DNA of 64,000 bases from Lachnospiraceae bacterium (lineage in GTDB: Bacteria; Bacillota; Clostridia; Lachnospirales; Lachnospiraceae), in NCBI GenBank assembly GCA_910574715.1, contig CAJTCH010000001.1, forward strand, positions 124,001 to 188,000, written 5' to 3'. Under the pieces are notes generated by a model. The model was not told the origin of the DNA, did not search any database, and worked only from the letters and a program-made list of their open reading frames with translations. This document shows positions 17,140 to 25,301 of the stretch, piece by piece. The translations under genes and the position numbers were made by a program. The stretch's first letter is position 1. Each line of letters opens with the position of its first letter.

Positions 17140-19766
17140 TTCATTTTCAATTCATCCACGATATTATTCCTGCGGATCACACGCATCGTATACAGCATCG
17201 TCACAAACACAACTCCGAAGACTCCGGCTGCCGCCGCCGCAAGATATCCCCAGGGTATCAGATACTTCACATCCGCTCCCGCACCGAGCACATGGTACAG
17301 CGCCGCGCTGATAAGAAGCGTGATCACGAACCCGTAGATCAGGGATCGGATCCCATAGATCAGACACTCATAGTTCATCATCTTCCCAAATCCTTTGGGA
17401 GACATACCCATGGAGCGCAGCATGGCAAATTCCTTGCGGCGGAGCATCAGATTCGTGGAGATCGTATGGAATACATTCGCCACCGCAATCAGCGATATCA
17501 GTATCACGAATCCATAAGTCAACACCTTGACTGCAACGATCGTATTCCGGTCCGTCTCATATGCTTCCCTCTTATTCTCCAGATAACCGATCTCATCCAA
17601 CTGACGCTCATTAAACTTCGTTTCCAGCTCTTGAAGCGTCTCCGACGCATCCTCGCACTGTATTCCATAGACCGCGCTTAACCCTTCTTCCCTGAATTCC
17701 CCTTCGAATTTATGATACATACTCTCCGGCAGGAACATTACCGGATTATTCCGGTAGCCTGTAAAATCCTCCGGCACATCCTCTGCGGCATCCAGGAATT
17801 CTATCTCAAGCGTCTTCTTGAAAAAGACGCTTTCGCCGTCTTCACTGAACTCCATGAACCCGCCTTCTATCATCCCGTTTGCATCACTGGGATAAAGCGG
17901 CTTCTTCTCATAACGCTCCGTATCCTCATTATAATGCTTTGCAGAATTCAGATACAGCACCCTGATATGATCGGCGTCCTGGTAATCGGACAGATCCGCC
18001 TTCTGCTCCTTCGCATACCGGGCGAAGTCCTCATCCGGCAGAACGATCATCGTACCGTCGATCCATACCTTCCCGTCCGTATCCAAGTCTGTAACCATGT
18101 CTATTCCGTCCGCAAAGCTCTCTGCATAGTACCCCAGGACCTCTTCCTGCGCCCACTCCTCGGGAACCAGAAAATCAAAAGATTCCTTATAATAACCGGA
18201 TACCGACAAGACGCCCTGCGTATTTCCGATGATCTTCTTCACATCCTCATTACGCTCCTTCACCTCTGCATAGAGCGTATATTCCAAATCTGACTTCGGA
18301 GCATCCAGAACGAAGGCTCCTGTATCCATCAGATACCGATTGAAAAGCCCCGCCGCCGTAAACAGCCCGATACTCATGGTCAGGGAGACCACTGTTGCAC
18401 GGTATTTCCTGCGGTCACGTTTATAATTCTTCTGTGCCATCATCCCTTCAAGTCCGAACAAAGAGACGATCCATCCTCCTGTCTTCACCTCGCCCGGTCT
18501 GATACGGATCTCATTGCTTGCGCGGATCACCTCCATAGGCGTGATCTTCTTGATCCGTCTTGAAGGAATCCACACCGATATCATGATCGTCACGAACGCC
18601 GTCACCGCAGCCGCGGCTGCCGCCCACACCGGCACATACAGCGGGATTCCCATCTTCGTCCCATGGATCCAGTTTGTAAGGTTCTCTCCGATAAAATGAA
18701 GCGTCACGCCTATGCCGCCGACACCTGCCAGGATACCCAGCGGGATACCCACTATACTGACGAAGAACGCTTCATACCGCATTGCACGGCGAAGCTGCTT
18801 CTTCGTCGCCCCGATGGAGGATAACAGTCCGAACTGCACGGTTCTCTCCCGAAGCGAGATGGAGAACGCATTATAGATCAGCGTGATCGAACCTGCCATG
18901 ATCACAACGACCAGTATCGCCATTAGCCCCGCCAATATAGTAATCAGATTCGAATTATCTGCGATTCCAAGCCACCTTAAGAGGGACTCGTTAAACATGA
19001 CCTGCGTATCTCCATCCGTAATCTTCTCTTTTGCAAAATCAAACACCTGACGCGGTTTCTTCATCTCTATGAATACATCCTGATACTCGGTCTTCTCTGC
19101 CGTCGGTCCGGCCAGCACATCATATCCCGCTCCCGAATAAGAAGTATCCGGCCATCTGTCGTAGATGCCGACCACCGTATATGTCCTGCTTTCCTTTGGG
19201 GTAAATGTCTCCATATCGCCGGAGTCCCCGTTCATATAGCAATTGTTCTGTCCCAGTCTCTCGCCGTTCAAAGTCCGTTCCCCAAGTTCCAGAGTAAACG
19301 TATCCCCGATCTTCGTCTCCTGCCCCTGCGTTTCATTTGCCAGAAGATAAGACGGGACTGCAATCTCATTATCCTTCTTCGGAAGCCTTCCCTCCTTCAT
19401 CAAGGCCGGAAGCATCTCCAAAGCCTCTTCCGACAAGGCCCGCACATAGAGATACGGCATACTGGGAGAATTATCAAGCACCGGTTCAAACCGGGCATAT
19501 CCCATTACCTTAAGCCTGGCTGCTTTGGCAACATCCTGATCTTCTGCAAGCTTATCTGCACTGTCCTTGTCTGTTCCCGAGACAGCCACATGCCAGTTGC
19601 CGTACATGGCGATACTGTAATCCAAAAGGAATCTCTGGAAGCTGGTGCCGAAGGTCGCCACTGCCGTGATCATAGAAGTCGACAGAATAACGCCGATGAT
19701 GGTCACGATCGTCCTGACACGGTTTGCCCGCATCGTCTTTGCCGTAATTCTGGAGAAAATATTCAT
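17136..19766 (-). CDS. ABC transporter permease, FtsX/MacB type, duplicated
   Basis: An 876-residue permease with two FtsX modules. Each comprises a first transmembrane helix, a large extracytoplasmic domain and a three-helix bundle (around residues 17-40 and 275-400 in the first half; the second half starts near residue 455 and ends with helices at 740-870). The motifs RERTVQFGLLSSIGATKKQL and RRKEFAMLRSMGMSPKGFGK mark the two coupling regions. Such permeases work as mechanotransmitters or lipoprotein/peptide exporters with a MacB-like ATPase; the partner is the gene upstream, overlapping by 4 bp. The substrate is unknown. Confidence 0.9.
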   Translation of the reverse strand: MNIFSRITAKTMRANRVRTIVTIIGVILSTSMITAVATFGTSFQRFLLDYSIAMYGNWHVAVSGTDKDSADKLAEDQDVAKAARLKVMGYARFEPVLDNSPSMPYLYVRALSEEALEMLPALMKEGRLPKKDNEIAVPSYLLANETQGQETKIGDTFTLELGERTLNGERLGQNNCYMNGDSGDMETFTPKESRTYTVVGIYDRWPDTSYSGAGYDVLAGPTAEKTEYQDVFIEMKKPRQVFDFAKEKITDGDTQVMFNESLLRWLGIADNSNLITILAGLMAILVVVIMAGSITLIYNAFSISLRERTVQFGLLSSIGATKKQLRRAMRYEAFFVSIVGIPLGILAGVGGIGVTLHFIGENLTNWIHGTKMGIPLYVPVWAAAAAAVTAFVTIMISVWIPSRRIKKITPMEVIRASNEIRIRPGEVKTGGWIVSLFGLEGMMAQKNYKRDRRKYRATVVSLTMSIGLFTAAGLFNRYLMDTGAFVLDAPKSDLEYTLYAEVKERNEDVKKIIGNTQGVLSVSGYYKESFDFLVPEEWAQEEVLGYYAESFADGIDMVTDLDTDGKVWIDGTMIVLPDEDFARYAKEQKADLSDYQDADHIRVLYLNSAKHYNEDTERYEKKPLYPSDANGMIEGGFMEFSEDGESVFFKKTLEIEFLDAAEDVPEDFTGYRNNPVMFLPESMYHKFEGEFREEGLSAVYGIQCEDASETLQELETKFNERQLDEIGYLENKREAYETDRNTIVAVKVLTYGFVILISLIAVANVFHTISTNLMLRRKEFAMLRSMGMSPKGFGKMMNYECLIYGIRSLIYGFVITLLISAALYHVLGAGADVKYLIPWGYLAAAAAGVFGVVFVTMLYTMRVIRRNNIVDELKMN

Positions 19767-20455
19767 CGCCTGATCACCTCGTCTTTCACGATCCGCCCGT
19801 CCTCCAGCGCAATGATCCGATCCGCCTGCAGAGCGATATTCTCATCATGCGTGATTACGATCACCGTCTGATGATAGACCTCGTTGGAGTAGCGCAGAAG
19901 CTTCATAATCTCCCGGCTGTTCTCACTGTCAAGATTCCCGGTAGGCTCGTCGGCAAGAAGGAGCGCCGGCGCATTGAGAAGCGCTCTTCCGATGGAGACC
20001 CTCTGCTGCTGACCGCCGGAGAGCTGATTTGGCAGATGTCCCTCTCTGCCCTTAAGCTTAAGAAGCATAATCAGTTCTTCCATTCTCTTCTCATTGACCT
20101 CTCTTCCATCCATCAACACCGGAAGCATCATGTTCTCCCGCACATTCAGAACCGGGATCAGATTATAGAACTGATAGATCAGACCCACCTGACGTCTCCG
20201 AAATATCGCCAGCTCCTCCTCGTCCTGCGAATAGACATTGATTCCTCCTACCGTCACCTTCCCGGATGTGGGCCTGTCTACTCCGCCGATCATGTGCAGA
20301 AGCGTTGATTTGCCCGAACCGGACGAACCGACGATCGATATGAATTCTCCGCGGTTCGCTGTAAAAGATACGTCATCCAGCGCATGTACCGCATTCTCTC
20401 CTTCCCCGTATACCTTGCAAAGGTTTTCGACTCTTAATATTTCCATATTGTTCAC
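19763..20455 (-). CDS. ABC transporter ATP-binding protein (LolD/MacB-like)
   Basis: A 230-residue ATPase for the permease immediately downstream. Walker A is GSSGSGKST, the signature motif is LSGGQQQRVSIGRALL, Walker B plus D-loop is LLLADEPTGNLDS, and the switch histidine is in VIVITHDENI. The family is the LolD/MacB/FtsE branch. It overlaps the permease start by 4 bp. No sensor kinase lies beside this pair, unlike the BceAB module at 25302-28203. The upstream region 20456-20560 shows no clear operator. Confidence 0.93.
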   Translation of the reverse strand: MNNMEILRVENLCKVYGEGENAVHALDDVSFTANRGEFISIVGSSGSGKSTLLHMIGGVDRPTSGKVTVGGINVYSQDEEELAIFRRRQVGLIYQFYNLIPVLNVRENMMLPVLMDGREVNEKRMEELIMLLKLKGREGHLPNQLSGGQQQRVSIGRALLNAPALLLADEPTGNLDSENSREIMKLLRYSNEVYHQTVIVITHDENIALQADRIIALEDGRIVKDEVIRR

Positions 20456-20596
20456 CCTTTATAACCAGACTCTCAGGAAGAAGTATTCTCCGTCCTGATG
20501 TATTTTTAGTATACACCGTGCGCATGACCCTTCCATGACTATTCCATAACAATTCTGTCACATTTCAGTATGCACCGATTTTCCGCGTACATATAC

Positions 20597-20634
20597 CAAA
20601 ACAGCGTGCAATTCCTACCCGGGAACTACACGCT
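20597..20634 (-). terminator. Rho-independent terminator
   Basis: A 13-bp stem with two G-U pairs (AGCGTGTAGTTCC with GGAATTGCACGCT on the minus strand), six-base loop, followed by GTTTTGG. It lies 20 bp beyond the stop of the hemerythrin-response regulator gene. Confidence 0.8.
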
Positions 20635-20653
20635 AAAGAAATCATAACTATAT

Positions 20654-22006
20654 TCAAACTTTCTTTTCGAAATAATCGTCTATCTTCTTCTTAATCTCCG
20701 CAGGCTTCAGATATTTCGCCAGATATCCGTCCGGCCTTAAGGCGATCACCCTTCTCACCGTATCAGGATCCGTCCTTCCAGTCAGGAAGATGACTGAAAT
20801 ATCCGACAGAGAATTCTCCGAGCGGATCATCTCCAATACCTGTTTCCCGTCGCAGACCGGCATCTCATAATCAAGCAGAAGAAGATCCGGTTTGTCAAGG
20901 ATGACACACCGAAGCGCTTCCACCCCGGAGCTTGCCATAGCCACCTCATAATCTTCCTCCAGCAGATTCTTCATACTCTGCCGTATAGTCATAGAGTCGT
21001 CTACTATAAGTACCTTCTTCTTCGGAACCGCTTCCTCCTCCCGCCTCGTCAGATATTCTTCAATCTCTGCCATAGCGTTATTCTCCGCCCCGATCGGAGT
21101 TCCGATCCCATTCTGGAGCAGATGCGGCGCGATAGCGCAGTATGCAAAATATCCTGCCCCTGTATCTAACAAGAGACTGACCTGCAGTCTTTCCTTTTCA
21201 TACATCTCACGGAACTGCTCGTATGTAAGAAGATTCTCTTCCTTCACCTCGTACAATTCCGAATCCGGCAGATGTTCCCTGACACGCCCGACAAATTGAC
21301 GCGCCGTATATCTGGCAGCATTGAGCAGCATCGCATCCAGCTTGTTCGTCTCGATCCCCATGACCTTTCCGACCGTGTTGATGAGCAGCTTCTCCTCAAA
21401 TACCAGGAAGATCTCACACTCCTCTTCCTGATCCTTCCTGCTGTAAACCAGACGGTAATATACCCCTTTGCCGAATTTCTCACCGCTGTAGGTATCGCTG
21501 ATCACATGCGATTCCAACTGGAACATATCGAAGATCAACTGTACGATTACTTTTTTCATCGCTTCGAGCTCTTCTTCCGGCAGCAAGTCTACCCACTTGC
21601 TCAGGCCTTCTCCGGTGATCGCACGGTCCTCTGTCAGCGTATGTCCGATCAGCCACCCCGCGCAGACGCCGAGGAAATGCCTCACCGCTTCCGGAGAATA
21701 ATTGTTCTTCTCCAGCTCTTCTTCAAGCGCAGGAAGCGTCTTCTTCCGAAATCCCTGATGAATTTGCCTGTGTGTCTTAAGACCCTCGTAATTAACAGAC
21801 ATCATGTATCTTTCTTCTTCCCCAAAATGCTGCATTGCATGGTCTTTAAAAAATTTGATTCCCTCCTGACATGCCCATTGACTCTTCTTTTCTTCTTCCC
21901 CAAATGCGAAAAGTTTGTTAATGATCTTAAAAAGCCTTTTATGCTCTTTATCGATAATGTCTACTCCGATATTGTACTCTTCCTTCCATACTAATTGACT
22001 TTCCAT
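20654..22006 (-). CDS. bacteriohemerythrin - response regulator fusion protein
   Basis: A 450-residue cytoplasmic protein with three parts. Residues 1-135 are a bacteriohemerythrin domain: VDIIDKEHKRLF, the HAMQHFGEEERYM segment and HRQIH carry the expected histidine and acidic di-iron ligands. Residues about 150-320 form a middle domain I cannot name with certainty; its placement suggests a sensory or CheX-like fold. Residues 328-450 are a CheY-like receiver (KVLIVDDSMTIRQSM, phosphorylatable Asp in LLLLDYEMP, Lys near LAKYLKP). It probably senses oxygen or redox state and feeds a phosphorelay. No DNA-binding output domain and no cognate kinase are adjacent. Confidence 0.85.
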   Translation of the reverse strand: MESQLVWKEEYNIGVDIIDKEHKRLFKIINKLFAFGEEEKKSQWACQEGIKFFKDHAMQHFGEEERYMMSVNYEGLKTHRQIHQGFRKKTLPALEEELEKNNYSPEAVRHFLGVCAGWLIGHTLTEDRAITGEGLSKWVDLLPEEELEAMKKVIVQLIFDMFQLESHVISDTYSGEKFGKGVYYRLVYSRKDQEEECEIFLVFEEKLLINTVGKVMGIETNKLDAMLLNAARYTARQFVGRVREHLPDSELYEVKEENLLTYEQFREMYEKERLQVSLLLDTGAGYFAYCAIAPHLLQNGIGTPIGAENNAMAEIEEYLTRREEEAVPKKKVLIVDDSMTIRQSMKNLLEEDYEVAMASSGVEALRCVILDKPDLLLLDYEMPVCDGKQVLEMIRSENSLSDISVIFLTGRTDPDTVRRVIALRPDGYLAKYLKPAEIKKKIDDYFEKKV

Positions 22007-22136
22007 ACAGATCCTCCTTCTCCACAGCTAATATCATACTCTCTGTGTATTTTTCATAAAAGTCCATCTCCGGATTGCAGACAACATCTGCCAATAAATA
22101 CTATATCACATACATATAAAAAAAGGAACTACTTCA

Positions 22137-23636
22137 TTAACACTGCAAAACTAACTCTTCTATTGAGGCATTGCGCGCCGCAACCGTCCGCATGCCCGCC
22201 GCCTTTGCCGCCTCTTCGGTCTTACCGCCCATGCACACCGCCTGCACCGTTTCATAAGGGTATTCCCCCAACAGCCTGCAGAATCCTTCCACGGCAGAAC
22301 TGCTGGTAAATATCACCTTCGTAACGCTCCCATCCTTCATAAACAGACGCAGCCGCTCTCTTTGGTTTTCCATGAATACCGTATCGTAGACGGCCAGATC
22401 CGTGTAAGAAAGAGCCTGGTTTTTACTGATCTCTTCAAGAATCTCCGGCCCGCCCATAGAAGACCTGGCAAGCAGGATTCCCGTTCCGTCCTTAAGCTCC
22501 TTCGCAAGCAGTCTGCCAAGAGACCTCCCGTCATAATGCCCGGGCATATAGTCCGCCCGGATCCCCTTATCCTTCAATGCATTGGCCGTGCCCTCTCCGA
22601 TCACGGCGAATCTCATATGCGACACATCCCTGACGTCCATCCCCGCATCCGGCAGCATCTCAAAAAAGCACTGTACTCCATAGGGAGAAGTGAACGCCAA
22701 TACCTGGTATTCCCTGAGCCTTTTTAACTCCTTACGGATTCTTTTCAGACGCTTTTGGCCGTCTGCGGGGACCGTTCGGATAACGGGGACCGTAAGCACC
22801 TCCGCCCCCAGCGCTCTCAAATACTCCTGCAGCTTATCTCCCCGCTCTGCCGGACGCGTCACAAGAATCCTCTCTCCCGACAACGGAAGCTGCTCATGCC
22901 ATGCAAACTCCTCTGCAAGCTTCACGACCTCTCCCACAATAATAACAGAAGGCGGCCCGATCTGCCGCTTTCTTGCCTCCTCTGCCAGGGTAGCGACTGT
23001 TGCTGTGACCCTTCTCTGATCCGCGGTCGTCCCCTGCTGCAGGATGGCGGCCGGCATACTGCCCGCTATCCCCGCGAGCATAAGATTCTCCATGATCTCT
23101 TCCAACGCCTGCACGCCCATGAGAAATACCAGCGTCCCTTTCGTCCGCACAAGGGCCTCATAGTCTGTCTGCCTGTCTCTTCCTTTTCTGCGGTGTCCTG
23201 TAATAATATGCACGCTCGACACATAATCCCTGTGGGTCACCGGAATCCCGTTATAAGCCGGAACCGCGGCGCAGGAAGATACTCCCGGCACCACTTCGAA
23301 GGGGATCCCTTCCCGGCGCAAGGCCTCTATCTCTTCGCCTCCCCTTCCAAACAAAAAAGGATCTCCGCCTTTTAACCGTATCACTTTTTTGCCAAGCTTT
23401 GCCTCCCGGATCAAGATCTGATTGATCTCCGTCTGCGGGATCGCGTGATGTCCTGAAGATTTACCCACATTGATCAGTTCTGTGTCCGCCGGAATCATGG
23501 ACAGGATCTCATTACCGACAAGCCTGTCATATACGATACAATCTCCCGCCTTAATAAGCTTCCAGGCCTTCACGGTCAGAAGCTCTACAGAGCCCGGACC
23601 GGCCCCGGCCAGCCATACTTTTCCTGTCTGCATCAT
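22137..23636 (-). CDS. cobA-hemD: uroporphyrinogen-III C-methyltransferase / uroporphyrinogen-III synthase fusion
   Basis: A 499-residue bifunctional enzyme. Residues 1-245 are the SAM-dependent CobA/SUMT domain making precorrin-2 (VWLAGAGPGSVELLTVKA, YDRLVG, RLKGGDPFLFGRGGEE, VPGVSS, GIPVTHR, TGH). Residues about 255-499 are the HemD uroporphyrinogen-III synthase domain (ILVTRPAERGDKL, FTSPYGVQCFF, AVIGEGTANAL). The fusion is common in Clostridia and channels hydroxymethylbilane to precorrin-2 for siroheme and corrinoids. hemC lies 15 bp upstream. Confidence 0.95.
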   Translation of the reverse strand: MMQTGKVWLAGAGPGSVELLTVKAWKLIKAGDCIVYDRLVGNEILSMIPADTELINVGKSSGHHAIPQTEINQILIREAKLGKKVIRLKGGDPFLFGRGGEEIEALRREGIPFEVVPGVSSCAAVPAYNGIPVTHRDYVSSVHIITGHRRKGRDRQTDYEALVRTKGTLVFLMGVQALEEIMENLMLAGIAGSMPAAILQQGTTADQRRVTATVATLAEEARKRQIGPPSVIIVGEVVKLAEEFAWHEQLPLSGERILVTRPAERGDKLQEYLRALGAEVLTVPVIRTVPADGQKRLKRIRKELKRLREYQVLAFTSPYGVQCFFEMLPDAGMDVRDVSHMRFAVIGEGTANALKDKGIRADYMPGHYDGRSLGRLLAKELKDGTGILLARSSMGGPEILEEISKNQALSYTDLAVYDTVFMENQRERLRLFMKDGSVTKVIFTSSSAVEGFCRLLGEYPYETVQAVCMGGKTEEAAKAAGMRTVAARNASIEELVLQC

Positions 23637-23651
23637 CTCTTCACCTCTGTA

Positions 23652-24545
23652 TCATCCGAGCGATTCTCTGCCTTCCTTAAGCTGCCTTGCAAGTTCTCTG
23701 CCCAGGGCTTCGGGCCGTCTTCGATCTCCCGTTATACACATCCTTCGGGAACGCTTAGACGCCTCGTTATAATATAATCCCTGAACCTTCATCCGTTCTT
23801 TGTCGAGAATCCTGGCGTACACGCCGGCGGGTATGGAACAGCCGCCGCTTAAGTACTCCATAAAAGCCCTCTCACAGCGGGCGCATATCTCTGCCTCTCT
23901 GTCAAAAAAGCCGTTAAGATAGCTGTAGTCCTCCCCGGCGCGCCCCTGAATCCCCAGGATTCCCTGACCGGCTGCAGGTATCATCTCCTCCGCAGAGAAA
24001 TACCTGCTGATGCGCTCTGACAGCCCCAGCCTTAAGAGCCCGGCCGCTGCCAGAACCAGGGCGCCGTACTCTCCGTCATCCAGTTTTTGAAGCCTTGTGA
24101 GGACATTGCCGCGCACGGTCCTGATCTCGGCATCCGGATACAGCTCCTTAAGCTGCAGGATCCGCCTGTTGCTGGAACAGCCGATCGGCCTTCGGTAATC
24201 ATATTCCGTACTTCCTCTTGGCAGCACAAGGACATCCCTTGCGTCCTCCCGGCGTGAGAAGCCGATGATCGGAAGTTCTCCCGGAACCTCCATCGGCATA
24301 TCCTTAAGGGAGTGTACCGACAGATCCGTCGTCCCCTCCTTCAATGCAAGATCCAGCTCTTTGACAAACAGCCCTTTCTGCCCGATCTCATCCAGTTTTT
24401 TTGACAGAATCTTATCTCCGGCCGTGACGATCTTTACAAGCTCCGTCTCATACCCCTCGCAATTACGGCGGATGTATCCAGCCACGATCTGTGCCTGGAT
24501 ACACGCAAGCCTGCTTTCTCTTGTACCTATCCTGATCTTCCTCAT
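23652..24545 (-). CDS. hemC: hydroxymethylbilane synthase (porphobilinogen deaminase)
   Basis: A 297-residue enzyme that polymerises four porphobilinogens into hydroxymethylbilane. Family segments are RIGTRESRLACIQA at the N-terminus, VHSLKDMP (catalytic Asp region at about residues 77-85), the arginine-rich SNRRILQL, and FMEYLSGGCSIPAG with the cysteine that carries the dipyrromethane cofactor. It stands between bioY and the cobA-hemD fusion. hemA, hemB and a precorrin-2 dehydrogenase are not in the window. Confidence 0.96.
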   Translation of the reverse strand: MRKIRIGTRESRLACIQAQIVAGYIRRNCEGYETELVKIVTAGDKILSKKLDEIGQKGLFVKELDLALKEGTTDLSVHSLKDMPMEVPGELPIIGFSRREDARDVLVLPRGSTEYDYRRPIGCSSNRRILQLKELYPDAEIRTVRGNVLTRLQKLDDGEYGALVLAAAGLLRLGLSERISRYFSAEEMIPAAGQGILGIQGRAGEDYSYLNGFFDREAEICARCERAFMEYLSGGCSIPAGVYARILDKERMKVQGLYYNEASKRSRRMCITGDRRRPEALGRELARQLKEGRESLG

Positions 24546-24584
24546 ATCTTCATCCTTCTTCCGTCACTCTTGCCATCCGTACAG

Positions 24585-25145
24585 CTATCCGTACAGCGAA
24601 GCCCTGACCGTTCCCCGAAGCCTTGCTGCTGTGCATACGGCGGCTGCGCAGAGGGCAAAGTCCGCTCCCGCAGTCACCAGAAAACCATTTACCAGCAAGA
24701 TCTTCCACGTCACCTCCTGGAAGATCAGAAAACGGCATACGGCATAATAATATACCATACCGACGGCATAATATACCAGCAGGCCTGCAGCGGAAACAAA
24801 AAGAAGCTTCGAAAACCGCAGTGTTCCAAGCCATTCACACAACCATGCCATAATATATGCAGCCGCGGCAAATCCCAGGAGATAGCCGAAGCCCGGCCGA
24901 AGCAGATACGCCGGACCGCCGCCGGAAGCAAATACCGGCACTCCGGCTAACCCGATCAGCAGATACGCCCCCACGCTGAATCCCGCAAGCCTTCTGTCAA
25001 GCATAAGCCCTGCAAGCAGCACAAAGAACCACTGCAGGGTAAAATGCATAGGTATCGGCTCTGTCGGCAGCGTGATCTTAATGAATGCCCCGACTGCGAT
25101 CAACGCCGCAAACAGACCGCCAACCGTCAATTCCCGAATACTCAT
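24585..25145 (-). CDS. bioY: biotin transporter BioY (ECF substrate-binding component)
   Basis: A 186-residue membrane protein with about six transmembrane helices. It is the S-component that binds biotin and works with a shared EcfAAT module encoded elsewhere. Recognisable BioY segments are ALIAVGAFIKI, PMHFTLQWFFVLLAG and the YLLIGLAGVPVFASGGG loop with RPGFGYLLGF. It lies 39 bp upstream of hemC in the same direction, so the two are probably co-transcribed, although a functional link is not obvious. I looked for a BirA operator upstream and found no convincing one. Confidence 0.93.
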   Translation of the reverse strand: MSIRELTVGGLFAALIAVGAFIKITLPTEPIPMHFTLQWFFVLLAGLMLDRRLAGFSVGAYLLIGLAGVPVFASGGGPAYLLRPGFGYLLGFAAAAYIMAWLCEWLGTLRFSKLLFVSAAGLLVYYAVGMVYYYAVCRFLIFQEVTWKILLVNGFLVTAGADFALCAAAVCTAARLRGTVRASLYG

Positions 25146-25301
25146 AAACTGTTTTTCACTCTTTATGATCCCACAGAGTATTTCCTCCTATTGTCCTCTA
25201 TTCGACTTATATAAAATACGCCATATGACCTGCTGTTGTCAACCCTAAACTGTCAGCCATTCCAGCCCGACAGACTGTTTTATGTTGTATGTTAGCAGCG
25301 T

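Noticed and set aside
25146..25301. BirA operator upstream of bioY
   Set aside because: TTGTCAACC-like and GTTAGCAGC-like stretches are present, but they do not form the spaced inverted repeat expected and are placed closer to the end of the permease gene than to bioY.
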